In this document: positions 23,908-35,700 of the stretch, in pieces
How the letters are laid out: the number at the start of each line of letters is the position of its first letter
Position numbering within the stretch: the first letter of the stretch is position 1
Assembly: GCF_020177375.1 (NCBI RefSeq)
Contig: NZ_JAIWHV010000001.1
Span: 782,774 to 846,773 of the forward strand
Length of the DNA stretch: 64,000 bases
From: Saliphagus infecundisoli
GTDB lineage: Archaea > Halobacteriota > Halobacteria > Halobacteriales > Natrialbaceae
Direction of reading: 5' to 3'
The notes under the pieces: generated by a model
Seen by the model: only the letters and a program-made list of their open reading frames with translations
Databases searched by the model: none
What the model was told of the DNA's origin: nothing
Position numbers and translations under genes: made by a program

Positions 23908-26345
23908 TGGTTCACCGTGAGTTTCTCGGTTTCGACTCCCTTCACGTCGAGGTCGAACGCCGCGTCGTCTCCCGTCCGGTACTCGAGCACTGCTTCGCCG
24001 TCGCTGGGAACGTCGGTCTCCCAGCGGACGAACCACTCGCCGTCCATCTCGACGACGCTCGCGCCGTCGCTCACCTCCGTCGGTTCGGCGGTGACGATGT
24101 CGGTGAGTTCGATCGACTCGTTGGTCCCCGAGTGGTTCTCGATGGCCACCCGGACCCGCTGGCCGTCGCCGTTCGCCTCCGTCCGGCGTTCGACGAGCAC
24201 GTTGTTCATGATCCGGGCGATCGCGTCGTCGATCTCGGGTTCGTCGTTGCCCGTGACCTCGGCGACCTTCTCTGCCATCTCGGGGAGGATCTCCCCGAGT
24301 ACGCTCTGTTTCTTCCGGCGTTTCTGCATCGACCGGCGCTTATTGAGGTAGCTCTTCAGGTCGCGGGCGGCCTCCCGGATCGCGAGTTCGATCTCGTCTT
24401 CGATCTCGGGGACGTTCGCGACGGCGTCCTTGGACTCGCTCGTGAAGGGGACGTTCGTCGAGGCGACGTGGACCATGATCACGGCGGGGCCGTTGGGCAT
24501 CCCGCTGCCGCCCGGCTGATCGAGCCCGTAGTTGCGCCACCCGATCCCCTTGACGACGTCGGTCGTCGCACACGCCCCGCGCTGGTAGACCAGCGGGACC
24601 CGATTGGCAAAGCGCATCACCTCGGCGCTTCCCTCGGCCTCGATCTCGCCGCCGTAGGCGATCCCCGCCTCGACGATGAACGGGTCCCCGCCCGCCACGC
24701 CCGCGTCGCGGGTCGCGGCCGCGTAGAAGTCCGCGTCGTACTCCTTTTCGAGTCCGGCCTGGATCAGCTCGGACGAAATCGGGGAGAGACACCGCGTCGG
24801 CGGCGCCATGATGTCGGTTTCCCGCATCGCCTCGACGAGGTCGCTGGCGGCGTCCCGGCTCCCGGCCAGTTCGCGCACGAGCGGCGGGTCGTCCGGCACC
24901 GTCTCCATCACCGACCAGACCGACTCGACGACGTTTTCCCGGGCTGTTTCCCCGAAACTGACGTCGTCGTACTCCTCGGTGAGTTCGGCGGCGCGGCCGA
25001 CCCGGTCCTCAAGCTCGTCGCGGGTCAGTCGGTGACTTCCCTCCCTGAAGGTGCCCGCGAGTCGGTCGGCAAAGGCCCGGATCACGGCGTCGTCCTTCCG
25101 GGAACTCGTCGCGTCGTCGGCGATCCGGTAGAGGTCGTCGGCGGTTCGGGATTCGTCACCGGCGTCGTCCTCGCTCCCGTCGCCTGCACCGACGACGGTC
25201 CGCCAGGCGGCCTCGGTCGCGCGCTCGCGGACCGTCTCGCCGAAAGTCGTTCCGAACTCCTCACCGATCTCCTCGGCTGCGTCCTCGACGATCTCGCTGA
25301 GCTGGTGGTGGGCGACGCGCTCGCGCTTTCTGAGGGAATCGGCGACTCCCTCCGCGAAGGCATCGGTCGCGTCGGCTCCCTTGTTCGCGGTCGCCTCGAC
25401 GACCGCGCTCGCGACGTCGACCTCCGAAACCCCTCCGCGAGCGCCCGGCGGCGTCCAGGCCATCTCGCGGCCGTAGTGGCGATCCCGGAAGGCGTCGACG
25501 ACCGAGTCGGCGGTCTTCTTGCCTACCCGGGTGAACTCGCCCTGGAGGAAGCCCGAGACGGAGTGTGAGTCCGTCGAGCCGAGCATCTTGATCACGGTCC
25601 CGAGTTCGACGCCGTGGGGGTGGGGACGGATCTCCTCCGTCTCCTCGGGAAGCTGGTCGGTCGCACGCTCGGACTTGAAGTGGGCGTTGGGCTCGCGAAG
25701 CTCGATCCGGGCGTGGGGGTTGACGACCGCCGTGTGCTTGATGTAGTCGTGGAGTTGCGACCGGGCTCGCATGTTCGCCTCCATCTCGAGTTCGATCCGG
25801 GTGCCGTGGGGGCGATCCCAGGTCGTCTCCTCGGAGACGCTGATCTCGGGTTCGTTCTCGTCGGTGTCGATGATGAGCTCGAAGTACTTCGCGGTCTCGC
25901 CTCCCTGGGTCCGGCTCGTGATCTTCGCGGGTTTGCCGCTCGTGAGTTGGCTGTAGAGGACGGCCGCGGAGATCCCGATCCCCTGCTGGCCGCGGGACTG
26001 CTCGCGAACGTGGAATCGGGAGCCATAGAGGAGTTTCCCGAAGACCTTCGGCAGCGAGTCGGCGGTGAGCCCCGGACCGTTGTCCTCGACGATCAGGCGG
26101 TAGTAGTCGCCGGCCTCCTCGATCTCGACGTAGATGTCGGGCAGGATTCCCGACTCCTCGGCGGCGTCCAAGGCGTTGTCGACGGCCTCCTTGACGGCCG
26201 TGACGAGGCCGCGGGCGCCGCTGTCGAAGCCGAGCATGTGCTTGTTCTTCTCGAAGAACTCGGCGATCGAGATCGCCCGCTGGTTGTCCGCGAGTTCCTC
26301 GGCGATCCCCGGATCGTCGCCGAGGGTCGACTGGAGCGACGTCAT
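23904..26345 (-). CDS. top6B: DNA topoisomerase VI subunit B
   Basis: The 813-residue ATPase subunit has the GHKL fold: the N-box [13 protein letters not shown] (about residues 52-64), VEDNGPGL, and the lid motif [14 protein letters not shown]. The transducer domain and C-terminal Ig-like part follow from about residue 510. Between the H2TH region and [13 protein letters not shown] lies an acidic helical insert, roughly residues 305-500. It makes the protein far longer than the roughly 530 residues of thermophile homologues but normal for halophiles. It is transcribed divergently from gyrB, so all four topoisomerase genes share one 139-base control region. Confidence 0.97.
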   Translation of the reverse strand: MTSLQSTLGDDPGIAEELADNQRAISIAEFFEKNKHMLGFDSGARGLVTAVKEAVDNALDAAEESGILPDIYVEIEEAGDYYRLIVEDNGPGLTADSLPKVFGKLLYGSRFHVREQSRGQQGIGISAAVLYSQLTSGKPAKITSRTQGGETAKYFELIIDTDENEPEISVSEETTWDRPHGTRIELEMEANMRARSQLHDYIKHTAVVNPHARIELREPNAHFKSERATDQLPEETEEIRPHPHGVELGTVIKMLGSTDSHSVSGFLQGEFTRVGKKTADSVVDAFRDRHYGREMAWTPPGARGGVSEVDVASAVVEATANKGADATDAFAEGVADSLRKRERVAHHQLSEIVEDAAEEIGEEFGTTFGETVRERATEAAWRTVVGAGDGSEDDAGDESRTADDLYRIADDATSSRKDDAVIRAFADRLAGTFREGSHRLTRDELEDRVGRAAELTEEYDDVSFGETARENVVESVWSVMETVPDDPPLVRELAGSRDAASDLVEAMRETDIMAPPTRCLSPISSELIQAGLEKEYDADFYAAATRDAGVAGGDPFIVEAGIAYGGEIEAEGSAEVMRFANRVPLVYQRGACATTDVVKGIGWRNYGLDQPGGSGMPNGPAVIMVHVASTNVPFTSESKDAVANVPEIEDEIELAIREAARDLKSYLNKRRSMQKRRKKQSVLGEILPEMAEKVAEVTGNDEPEIDDAIARIMNNVLVERRTEANGDGQRVRVAIENHSGTNESIELTDIVTAEPTEVSDGASVVEMDGEWFVRWETDVPSDGEAVLEYRTGDDAAFDLDVKGVETEKLTVNQ

Positions 26346-26370
26346 TACACCTCCATACTAACGGCGCGGG

Positions 26371-28428
<2,058 letters not shown>

Positions 28429-28450
28429 TCCGACAATTCGAGGTAATTCC

Positions 28451-30940
28451 ATGAGTTCAGACGTTCCCGATCCCACCGACATCGACGCCGCAGCCGTAGA
28501 GTCCGTCCGCATCGAAGACGAGATGGAACAGAGCTACATCGACTACGCAATGAGCGTCATCGCGGGACGTGCCCTCCCCCGTGTCGAGGACGGGCTGAAG
28601 CCGGTCCACCGTCGGATCCTGTACGCGATGCATGAGATGGGCGTCACCTCAGGCTCCTCCCATCGGAAGTCGTCCTCGATCGTCGGCGAGACGATGGGTG
28701 ACTACCATCCCCATGGTGATAGCCCGATCTACGACACCCTGGTCCGGATGGCCCAGGAGTTCTCGATGCGCTATCCCCTCGTCGACGGCCAGGGGAACTT
28801 CGGCTCGATGGACGGCGACCCCGCTGCAGCGCCCCGATACACCGAGGCCCGGATGGCCGCCGTCTCCGAGGAACTCCTCTCGGACATCGAAAAGGACACC
28901 GTCGACTTCTCGGCGAACTACGACGACCGCTTACAGGAGCCCGACGTCCTTCCGGCCGCGTTCCCGAACCTGCTGGTCAACGGCTCCTCAGGGATCGCCG
29001 TCGGGATGAGCACGAACATCCCACCGCACAACCTGGGCGAGGTGATCGACGCGACGGTCGCACTGATCGAGAACCCGGAGGCGACCGTCGAGGACCTGAT
29101 GGACCACGTCAAGGGCCCCGACTTCCCGACGGGCGCGAACATCGTCGGCCGGGACGCCATCTACTCGGCGTACAAGACCGGCCGCGGACGCATCCGGGTG
29201 CGCGCCGAGTTCGAAGTCGAGGAGTTCGGCAACGACCGCGAGCGGATCGTCATCTCGGAGCTCCCCTACCAGGCCAACAAGGCCCGGCTGGTCGAGCGCA
29301 TCGCCGAGGACGTCACCGACGGCGAACTCGAGGGCATCAGTGACCTCAGAGACGAGTCCGACCGCGACGGCGTCCGGATCGTCGTCGAGCTCAAGCGCGG
29401 CGCGAACACCGAGGTCGTCGAGAACCGCCTGCTCGAGAACCACCTGGAGAAGACCTTCGGCGTCATCAACCTCGCGCTGGTCGACGGCCAGCCCCGGGTT
29501 CTGAGCCTGAAAGAGACCCTCCAGGAGTACGTCAACCACCGCCGCGAGGTCGTCCGGCGGCGCAGCGAGTACGACTTGGCGGAGGCCGAAGAGCGCGCAC
29601 ACATCCTCGAGGGGCGACTGCGAGCGCTGGAACACGTCGAGGCGGTCGTCGACTTGATCCAGAACTCCGAGGACCGCTCGGCCGCAAAGGAGGGCCTACG
29701 CGAGACCTTCGAGTTCTCGGCCGACCAGGCCGACCACATCGTTCGGATGCAACTCGGGAGTCTCACCTCGATGGAGGCCGTCGAGATCGAGGAGGAGTAC
29801 GAGGAGGTCGAGGTCGAAATCGAGCGCCTGGAGGCGATCCTCGACAGCGACGAGCGTCTCGACTCGGTGATCACGGAGGAACTCCGCGAGATCAAAGACG
29901 AGTACGACGATGACCGGCGGACGTCGATCGTCGAGGACGCGGGCACCGTGACCCACGAGGACCTCATCCCCGAGGAGGAGGTCCTCGTCGTGATGACCGA
30001 GGACGACTACGTCAAGCGAATGCCGGTCGACGCCTTCGACCCCCAGGGTCGGGGCGGGAAGGGGATCATCGGCGCGGACGTAAAGGAGGGCGACCGGGTA
30101 ACGGCCGTCTTCCGGGCGAACACCCACGACTACCTGCTTTGCTTTACGAACCACGGCCAGGTCTACCGGCTCAAGACCTACGAGATCCCCGAGATGGGTC
30201 GTACGGCACGGGGGAAGTCGGCGGTCAACATCATCGACCTTGATCCCGGCGAGGAGATCACGGCCGTCGTCGACACCGACGAGTTCGCCGAAAGCGAGTG
30301 CGTGACGACGGTCACCCGCCAAGGGTACGTCAAGCGGACGGCGGGTGAGGCCTTCGAGAACATTCGCACGACGGGCCTGATTGCGGCCTCTCTCGAGGAG
30401 GGCGACGAACTGGTCGACGTCGAGGTCACCGACGGCACCGGCGACCTCGTCGTCGCCACCGAAGGCGGGATGACGATCCGCTTCGAGGAGGGGGAGGTCC
30501 GGGAGATGGGTCGGAACGCACGGGGCGTCGGCGCGATCAAACTCGAGGGCGACGATGCGGTCGCGGGGCTGGTCGCGACCGGCGACGCCGAGGACGGCCG
30601 CTCGCTGCTGACGGTCACGGAGCGTGGCTACGGAAAGCGCACCCTCCTCTCGGAATACCGGACCCAGTCGCGCTACGGCAAGGGGTTGATCGACATCAAG
30701 ACCGACGACCGCAACGGACCGGTGACGGCCGTCGAGGCCGTCGACGCGGACGATCACCTGATCGTGATGAGCGAGCGCGGCCAGATCATGCGCACTCGGG
30801 CCGCCGAGATCTCGACGGTCGGGCGGAACACGCTGGGCGTAACGGTGATGGACGTCGCGGCCGACGACGCGGTGGCGAGCGTCGACGTGCTCCCCGCTGT
30901 GGAGGACGGGGAGCGAGAAGCGTCGGACGACGCGGAGTGA
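28451..30940 (+). CDS. gyrA: DNA gyrase subunit A
   Basis: The 829-residue DNA cleavage subunit follows gyrB by 22 bases. The catalytic Tyr130 sits in [12 protein letters not shown]. The quinolone-determining region [15 protein letters not shown] has Ser91 and Asp95 at the sensitive positions. The C-terminal beta-pinwheel contains the GyrA-box variant PQGRGGKGI, expected for true supercoiling gyrase and not topoisomerase IV. The last 15 residues are very acidic, a halophile feature. The gene completes the gyrB-gyrA operon. Confidence 0.98.
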   Translation: MSSDVPDPTDIDAAAVESVRIEDEMEQSYIDYAMSVIAGRALPRVEDGLKPVHRRILYAMHEMGVTSGSSHRKSSSIVGETMGDYHPHGDSPIYDTLVRMAQEFSMRYPLVDGQGNFGSMDGDPAAAPRYTEARMAAVSEELLSDIEKDTVDFSANYDDRLQEPDVLPAAFPNLLVNGSSGIAVGMSTNIPPHNLGEVIDATVALIENPEATVEDLMDHVKGPDFPTGANIVGRDAIYSAYKTGRGRIRVRAEFEVEEFGNDRERIVISELPYQANKARLVERIAEDVTDGELEGISDLRDESDRDGVRIVVELKRGANTEVVENRLLENHLEKTFGVINLALVDGQPRVLSLKETLQEYVNHRREVVRRRSEYDLAEAEERAHILEGRLRALEHVEAVVDLIQNSEDRSAAKEGLRETFEFSADQADHIVRMQLGSLTSMEAVEIEEEYEEVEVEIERLEAILDSDERLDSVITEELREIKDEYDDDRRTSIVEDAGTVTHEDLIPEEEVLVVMTEDDYVKRMPVDAFDPQGRGGKGIIGADVKEGDRVTAVFRANTHDYLLCFTNHGQVYRLKTYEIPEMGRTARGKSAVNIIDLDPGEEITAVVDTDEFAESECVTTVTRQGYVKRTAGEAFENIRTTGLIAASLEEGDELVDVEVTDGTGDLVVATEGGMTIRFEEGEVREMGRNARGVGAIKLEGDDAVAGLVATGDAEDGRSLLTVTERGYGKRTLLSEYRTQSRYGKGLIDIKTDDRNGPVTAVEAVDADDHLIVMSERGQIMRTRAAEISTVGRNTLGVTVMDVAADDAVASVDVLPAVEDGEREASDDAE

Positions 30941-30952
30941 GTCGGCCGCCGG

Positions 30953-31486
30953 TCAGTGGGCCGGCTCCTCGGCGGGGGCGACCATGTCGTCGATCCGGAG
31001 GATGAGGATGTTGTTCGTGTCGTCTTTCCCGTCGACGCTGCCCTCGATCTTGAGCTTCGAGAGCGGCGTCGGGCCGACGGTCACGGAGTCGTCCTCGTGA
31101 AAGCCGTCGATCGCCCCCTGGATGTGGACCTCGGCACGACAGAGTTCGGGGTGGTGGACGCTCGAGAGGTCGATCTCCTCGACGATGACGCCCTCGACGT
31201 CCTCGCCCTCATGGCGAAGCGGGACGGAGGCGGGCTCGTCCATCTGCTGGATCTCGAGGGCCTCGTAGGCCGTCGCCGTCGGCTTGTAGCCGCCTTTCGG
31301 CCCGGGGACGCCCTCGACCAACTGGAGGGCTTTCAGGCTCTGCATCTGGTTGCGGATCGTTCCGGGATTGCGGTCGACCTGCTCGGCGATGTCCTCGCCT
31401 TTGATCGCGTCCTCGGAGTCCTTGTGGAGGTTCGTCAGCGCGCGCAGGATCTTCTTCTGGCTCGGGGTGAGTTCGATCGATGACAT
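30953..31486 (-). CDS. Winged-helix transcriptional regulator (Rrf2-like HTH, haloarchaeal type)
   Basis: The 177-residue protein has an N-terminal winged helix: LTPSQKKILRALTNLH, then IAEQVDRNPGTIRNQMQSL as helix-turn-helix (about residues 33-52) and PKGGYKPTATAYEAL as wing. The C-terminal 90 residues are beta-rich (VIVEEIDLSSVHHPELCRAEVHI) and may be a ligand or oligomerisation domain. I recognise it only as the Rrf2-like HTH type found across haloarchaea; the effector is unknown. It ends convergently 12 bases from gyrA. Confidence 0.78.
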   Translation of the reverse strand: MSSIELTPSQKKILRALTNLHKDSEDAIKGEDIAEQVDRNPGTIRNQMQSLKALQLVEGVPGPKGGYKPTATAYEALEIQQMDEPASVPLRHEGEDVEGVIVEEIDLSSVHHPELCRAEVHIQGAIDGFHEDDSVTVGPTPLSKLKIEGSVDGKDDTNNILILRIDDMVAPAEEPAH

Positions 31487-31496
31487 GATGTGTTGT

Positions 31497-31514
31497 GTGA
31501 TATCCTTCGTGATA
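31497..31514. promoter_or_regulatory. Direct repeat upstream of the winged-helix regulator
   Basis: GTGATA occurs at 31497-31502 and again at 31509-31514, one helical turn apart, just upstream of the regulator's ATG at 31486. A TATA-like TTTAAGG (minus strand, about 31519-31525) lies beyond it. An autoregulatory site is possible. Confidence 0.3.
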
Positions 31515-31674
31515 GATTTCCTTAAACCCGTGGATTGGCGATCGGTTACGTCGATTCGTAGTTTCGGAGGGCTCCACTAAACCCTTTGCCCCGACCGATC
31601 GTGGGATTTTCCCGGCCAGGAACGATTCGCGAGGTCGAGAGCGGGTCTGCGGTCGCTCCGTCGCCGTACTCTCC

Positions 31675-32352
31675 TCAGCCCTCGACCTCGGCCGGCGGGG
31701 CAACCCGGACGTGTCTCGCGACCTCCTCGGGCAGAGAAACGTCCTCGTCGTGGCCCGCCGCCCGCGCCGTGATCATTCCGAAGGGGGCGATCTCTCTGAT
31801 CTCGAGGGAGACGCCGGGTTCGACGCCGTGGTCTGCGAGATATGAGAGCACCTCGGCGTCGCGGTCTGCGACCTCCCGGACGACGACCCGGTCGCCCTCC
31901 GCGAACGCCGAGACCGGATCACCCGTCCGCGTCGATGGAGGCTCCAGGTCGGCGCCGGGGATCGGCGAGCCGTGGGGATCGACCTCGGGGTCGTCCAGGG
32001 CGGCCGCGACCCGGGTTTCGAACTCCTCGCTGATGTGGTGTTCGAGCCGGTCGGCCTCGTCGTGGACCTCCGCCCAGTCGTAATCCAGGTGTTCGGTCAG
32101 GTAGGCCTCGAGCAGGCGGTGGTGGCGGACGACCTCGATTGCGACGCCGCGGCCCTCCTCGGTGAGCCGGACGCCCTTGTACTTCTCGCGGTCGACGAGC
32201 CCGCGGTCCTCTAGCTTCTCGACCATGCTCGTCACCGTCGGCGACGTGACCGAGAGCTCCTCGGCGATCTCGGAGGTCTTGATCCGGTCCTCCCGCTCGC
32301 GCTGGAGCCGGTAGATCGCCTTGAGGTAGTCCTCCATCACGTCGCTCAGCAT
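31675..32352 (-). CDS. DtxR-family metal-dependent regulator
   Basis: The 225-residue protein has the DtxR/MntR plan. The N-terminal winged helix (DYLKAIYRLQRE, then SVTSPTVTSMVEKLEDRGLV) is followed by a metal-binding dimerisation domain with RHHRLLEAYLTEHLDYDWAEVHDEADRLEHHISEEFE-type His/Glu ligands. A C-terminal FeoA/SH3-like domain (about 150-225, GDRVVVREVADRD, then EIAPFGMITARAAGHD) ends the protein. It should bind Fe(II) or Mn(II) and repress metal uptake genes. The ATG at 32352 is the canonical start for the family. The operator found in its own promoter suggests autoregulation. Confidence 0.92.
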   Translation of the reverse strand: MLSDVMEDYLKAIYRLQREREDRIKTSEIAEELSVTSPTVTSMVEKLEDRGLVDREKYKGVRLTEEGRGVAIEVVRHHRLLEAYLTEHLDYDWAEVHDEADRLEHHISEEFETRVAAALDDPEVDPHGSPIPGADLEPPSTRTGDPVSAFAEGDRVVVREVADRDAEVLSYLADHGVEPGVSLEIREIAPFGMITARAAGHDEDVSLPEEVARHVRVAPPAEVEG

Positions 32353-32362
32353 CACCCGGAGA

Positions 32363-32382
32363 TTAGGTCCGTCTATTCCTAA
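32363..32382 (-). promoter_or_regulatory. DtxR/IdeR-like operator in the regulator's own promoter
   Basis: TTAGG (32363-32367) and CCTAA (32378-32382) are perfect inverted arms separated by 10 bases. This closely resembles the bacterial iron box (TTAGG-N9-CCTAA) and iron motifs described in haloarchaea. On the minus strand the inner arm overlaps the TATA-like CTTTAGG, which lies 26-32 bases before the ATG. Occupancy would block the promoter. Confidence 0.6.
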
Positions 32383-32445
32383 AGCTTCCGTCCGCCCGGT
32401 CGGCGAGTCGCCTACAACTAAACCGCCCGCCGCCGTAGGTCGGCC

Positions 32446-33366
32446 ATGGACGGAGCCGTCCGGGTGATCGGCGCGCCGATGGACTACGGGACGAACCGAC
32501 GCGGGGTCGACATGGGCCCCTCCGCGATCAGGTACGCGGGACTGGCCGACGGGCTGGCGGAAGCCGGAACTACCCCGACCGACGACGGCGACCTCGTCGT
32601 CGCCCGCGCGGAGGAACGCGACCCCGACGCCAGCCCGCCCAGCGAAGGCGAGGCGAAGTTCCTGGCGGAGATCGAGGACGTCTGTACCCGACTCGAGGAG
32701 CGAGTGGCCGAGACCATCGCCGAGGGCGTCACCCCGCTCGTGCTCGGCGGGGACCACTCCATCGCGATCGGGACGGTAGGCGGTGCCGCCCGCGAGGCGG
32801 ATCTCGGCGTCGTCTGGTTCGACGCCCACGGCGACTTCAACACCCCCGAGACCTCCCCCAGCGGGAACGTCCACGGGATGCCGCTGGCGGCGATCCTCGG
32901 ACGGGGCGCCTTCGGCGGGATGGAGTGGGCCCGGGCGCCCGGGGTCCGCGAGGAGTCCGTCGCCTACGTCGGTCTCCGGAGTCTCGACGACCGCGAACGC
33001 GTGGCGATCCGCGACAGCGAGATGACCGCCTACACGATGTCCGACATCGACGAGCGGGGGGTCAACGCCGTCGTCGAGGACGCCCTGGAGGTCGCCGCGG
33101 CGGGCACCGACGGGGTCCACGTCAGCCTCGATCTGGACTGGCTCGACCCCAAGACCGCACCCGGGGTCGGCACCCCCGTCCGCGGGGGCGTCAGCTACCG
33201 GGAGGCCCACTCCGCGCTCGAGTCCGTCTCCGAACGCCTCGGCGATTCGGGACTCCTCCGGTCGATGGACGTCGTCGAGGTGAATCCAATCCTCGACGAA
33301 GCGAACGAGACCGCGACCCTGGCGACCGAACTCGCGGCCAGCGCGTTCGGACGACGGATCATTTGA
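32446..33366 (+). CDS. rocF: Arginase
   Basis: The 306-residue manganese ureohydrolase splits arginine to ornithine and urea. Metal motifs are LVLGGDHSIAIGT, VWFDAHGDFNTPETSPSGN and SLDLDWLDPKTAPGVGTPV. The loop HGMPLAAILG after the second motif and GVSYREAHSALE favour arginase over agmatinase or formiminoglutamase. VIGAPMDYGTNRRGVDMGPS is the usual N-terminus. It is divergent from the DtxR-type regulator (93 bases apart) but there is no sign that metal control reaches it. A second ureohydrolase (aIF5A-linked) is encoded at 50.1 kb. Confidence 0.92.
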   Translation: MDGAVRVIGAPMDYGTNRRGVDMGPSAIRYAGLADGLAEAGTTPTDDGDLVVARAEERDPDASPPSEGEAKFLAEIEDVCTRLEERVAETIAEGVTPLVLGGDHSIAIGTVGGAAREADLGVVWFDAHGDFNTPETSPSGNVHGMPLAAILGRGAFGGMEWARAPGVREESVAYVGLRSLDDRERVAIRDSEMTAYTMSDIDERGVNAVVEDALEVAAAGTDGVHVSLDLDWLDPKTAPGVGTPVRGGVSYREAHSALESVSERLGDSGLLRSMDVVEVNPILDEANETATLATELAASAFGRRII

Positions 33367-33479
33367 ACCGTCTTTCGTCGGGCCGCCCGTCGAACGGGGC
33401 GGGCACAAATATTGCCACACGCTTGCGCTTCCGGCAGTCGGCTCCGCGTGGTACTGACGGACACACCGTTCGCGCTTCA

Positions 33480-33497
33480 ACACCTTTGTATCGGTGT
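33480..33497 (+). promoter_or_regulatory. Inverted repeat around the TATA-like box of the NDH-2 gene
   Basis: ACACC (33480-33484) and GGTGT (33493-33497) flank TTTGTATC, whose TTTGTAT lies 24-30 bases before the ATG at 33515. A further dyad GGCA/TGCC around CAAATAT lies at 33402-33416 upstream. Together they suggest a regulated promoter. Confidence 0.35.
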
Positions 33498-33514
33498 GTT
33501 TCCGAGGGGCGGGT

Positions 33515-34672
33515 ATGCCAGAGAACGTCGTCGTTCTCGGGGCCGGGTACGCCGGCGCCGGAACGATCAAGAAGCTCCAATCGGAACTCGACGACGACGC
33601 ACGGATCACCTGGGTCTCCGAGACCGACTACCACCTCGTGCTCCACGAGTCCCACCGCGTGATCCGGGACCCGGGCGTGCGCTCGGACATCACGGTCCCC
33701 GTCCACGACATCGCCGACCCCTCCACCCGGTTCGTCCAGGACACGGTGACGGGCCTCGACACCGACGACCAGGTCGTCTCCCTCGCCGAGGGCGAGGACG
33801 TCGACTACGACTACGTCCTCGTCGGCCTCGGGAGCCAGACCGCCTACTACGGCATTCCCGGCCTCGAAGAGCACTCGCTGACCCTGAAGAGCCTGGAGGA
33901 CGCCCTCGAGATCCACGACGCGATAGACGCCGCGAGCCGGGAGGCGACTCGGGGCGAGCCCGCACAGGTCGTCGTCGGCGGCGCCGGGCTCTCGGGGATC
34001 CAGTCGGCCGGCGAGATCGCCGAGTTCCGCGACGCCAACCGCGCGCCGATCGACGTCCACCTCGTCGAGGCCCTAGAGGAGATCTTCCCGGGCAACGACC
34101 CCGAAATCCAGCGCGAACTCCGCTCGCTGCTGGAGGAGGCGGGCGTCCGCATCCACACCGACGACCCGATCACGGAGGCCGAGGACGGCACGATCCACTT
34201 CGACGAGGGCGAGCCCCTCGACTACGACGTCTTCGTCTGGACAGGCGGGATCACCGGCCAGGACGCCATGGAGAGCGCCGACCTCGAGAACGAACACAAC
34301 CGGGTCACCACCGAGGCGAACTTCCGGACGAGCGACGACCGGGTGTTCGCGATCGGCGACTCGGCGATCGTAGACCAGGGCGACGTGCCCGCGCCGCCGA
34401 CGGCCCAGGCCGCCTGGCAGGCCGCCGAGGTCGCCGGCGAGAACATCGCCCGCGCGATCGAGAACCGCCCGCTTTTGACCTGGGAGTACGACGACAAGGG
34501 GACGGTCGTCTCCGTCGGCGAGAAGGCCGTCGCCCACGAGGTCTCGATGTACCCCTTCGGTGACACCTTCGGGGGCTTCCCCGCGAAGAACCTGAAGAAG
34601 CTGATCGCGGCCCGCTGGATCGCGGACCTCACCTCCTGGAACCGTGCGCGAACCGCCTGGTCGTCACTGTAG
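33515..34672 (+). CDS. ndh: Type II NADH dehydrogenase-like FAD oxidoreductase
   Basis: The 385-residue flavoprotein has an N-terminal FAD site VVVLGAGYAGAGTIKKL, the NADH site VVVGGAGLSGIQSAGEIAEF (about residues 150-170), and the second FAD contact RVFAIGDSAIVDQG. This is the pyr_redox_2/NDH-2 fold. It would pass electrons from NADH to menaquinone at the inner membrane face without pumping. The C-terminal 60 residues are amphipathic (FPAKNLKKLIAARWIADL), fitting membrane attachment. Haloarchaea lacking the NADH module of complex I rely on such enzymes. The ATG at 33515 puts the Rossmann motif at the N-terminus. Confidence 0.87.
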   Translation: MPENVVVLGAGYAGAGTIKKLQSELDDDARITWVSETDYHLVLHESHRVIRDPGVRSDITVPVHDIADPSTRFVQDTVTGLDTDDQVVSLAEGEDVDYDYVLVGLGSQTAYYGIPGLEEHSLTLKSLEDALEIHDAIDAASREATRGEPAQVVVGGAGLSGIQSAGEIAEFRDANRAPIDVHLVEALEEIFPGNDPEIQRELRSLLEEAGVRIHTDDPITEAEDGTIHFDEGEPLDYDVFVWTGGITGQDAMESADLENEHNRVTTEANFRTSDDRVFAIGDSAIVDQGDVPAPPTAQAAWQAAEVAGENIARAIENRPLLTWEYDDKGTVVSVGEKAVAHEVSMYPFGDTFGGFPAKNLKKLIAARWIADLTSWNRARTAWSSL

Positions 34673-34715
34673 CTCGATCGACACGGTCTTTCTCCCGCCG
34701 GGCCGACGTCCGTCG

Positions 34716-35255
34716 ATGGACGCCTCGACTCTCGTCTATTCACTGCTCCCGGTCGCCAACACGCTCGCCGGAGACGCTCTCCTCCAGGGCGGGCAGGTCC
34801 GGGAGTGGATCGCCGGGGCGAGCGGCCCCTGGCGATACCTGCTCGTCTTCGTCCTCGCGGCGATCCCGTGGCTCGAGATCCTGCTCGTGATCCCCGCGGG
34901 GATCGCGATCGGACTTGACCCCCTCCTCGTGGCCGGGGTCGCGTTCGCGGGCAACGCCCTCCCGATCTACGGGATCGTCCTCGCCTACGAGCGCCTCGCC
35001 GCACGCTTTGGCTGGGGAGAGGGCGAGGGATCGAAACGCCGCGAGCGCGCCCGGCGGGTCTGGAACAGCTATGGCCTCCCCGGCCTCGCGTTCGCCGCCC
35101 CGGTCCTTACCGGGGTCCACCTCGCGGCGGTCATCGCCCTCGGACTCGGCGCCCGCGGTCGCTCCACGCTCGGCTGGATGACCGCGAGTATCGCCGTCTG
35201 GACGGTCGCGATCACTGCGGCGACGGTCGCTGGGGTCGCCATCCTCGGACTTTAG
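34716..35255 (+). CDS. Small multidrug export-like membrane protein
   Basis: The 179-residue protein has four or five hydrophobic helices. The motif WLEILLVIPAGIAIGLDPLL (about residues 49-68), followed by GNALPIYGIVLAYE and YGLPGLAFAAPVLTGVHLAA, matches the small multidrug export (COG2426) family, related to SNARE-associated/DedA-like proteins. A charged cytoplasmic loop GEGEGSKRRERARR lies in the middle. Transport substrates are unproven for the family. It lies 43 bases after ndh and ends convergently, nearly touching the SHOCT gene. Confidence 0.85.
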   Translation: MDASTLVYSLLPVANTLAGDALLQGGQVREWIAGASGPWRYLLVFVLAAIPWLEILLVIPAGIAIGLDPLLVAGVAFAGNALPIYGIVLAYERLAARFGWGEGEGSKRRERARRVWNSYGLPGLAFAAPVLTGVHLAAVIALGLGARGRSTLGWMTASIAVWTVAITAATVAGVAILGL

Positions 35256-35256
35256 A

Positions 35257-35661
35257 CTACTCCCGGAGGAGATCGCGCTCGCGACCTCCCTCGTTGGGAT
35301 CGGTCTCGAGTAAGCGCTCGACGGTCCGCTCGAACGTCTCCTCGTCGATCTCGCCGGTCGCGTACCGCTCCCGGAGCCGGTCGATCGGACGCTCGCGGGT
35401 CCGTGGCTCCTCGGCCGCCGTGGCCGTCGGCGCGTCCCGTCCGACCGCTCCGCGGAGCCACCGGTAGAGGGCGAACGTCGCGTAGGTTCCGAGGAGGACG
35501 GTCGGGGTCACGGTCACGAGCCAGAAGGCGCCAACCCACACCGGGATCCCCGGGACGAGGAAGATCGGGGCGACGAGCACGGCCGTGATCGACAGGCCGA
35601 GCCACAGCGGCGAGGTGAGCAGCCGGCGTCCCCCCGCCTCGATGCGCGACTCGAGGGTCAT
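35257..35661 (-). CDS. SHOCT-domain membrane protein
   Basis: The 134-residue protein has two hydrophobic helices (about residues 17-40 and 45-66). A polar linker and a C-terminal SHOCT motif RLRERYATGEIDEETFERTVERLL (read in two parts: RLRERYATGEIDEE, then TFERTVERLLE) follow. Such proteins are very common in haloarchaea. The short SHOCT helix pair is thought to mediate oligomerisation, but no function is known. Confidence 0.85.
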   Translation of the reverse strand: MTLESRIEAGGRRLLTSPLWLGLSITAVLVAPIFLVPGIPVWVGAFWLVTVTPTVLLGTYATFALYRWLRGAVGRDAPTATAAEEPRTRERPIDRLRERYATGEIDEETFERTVERLLETDPNEGGRERDLLRE

Positions 35662-35700
35662 ACCGGGTGGTCGGCGAGATCCACCATAGTCGTTTCGTCG

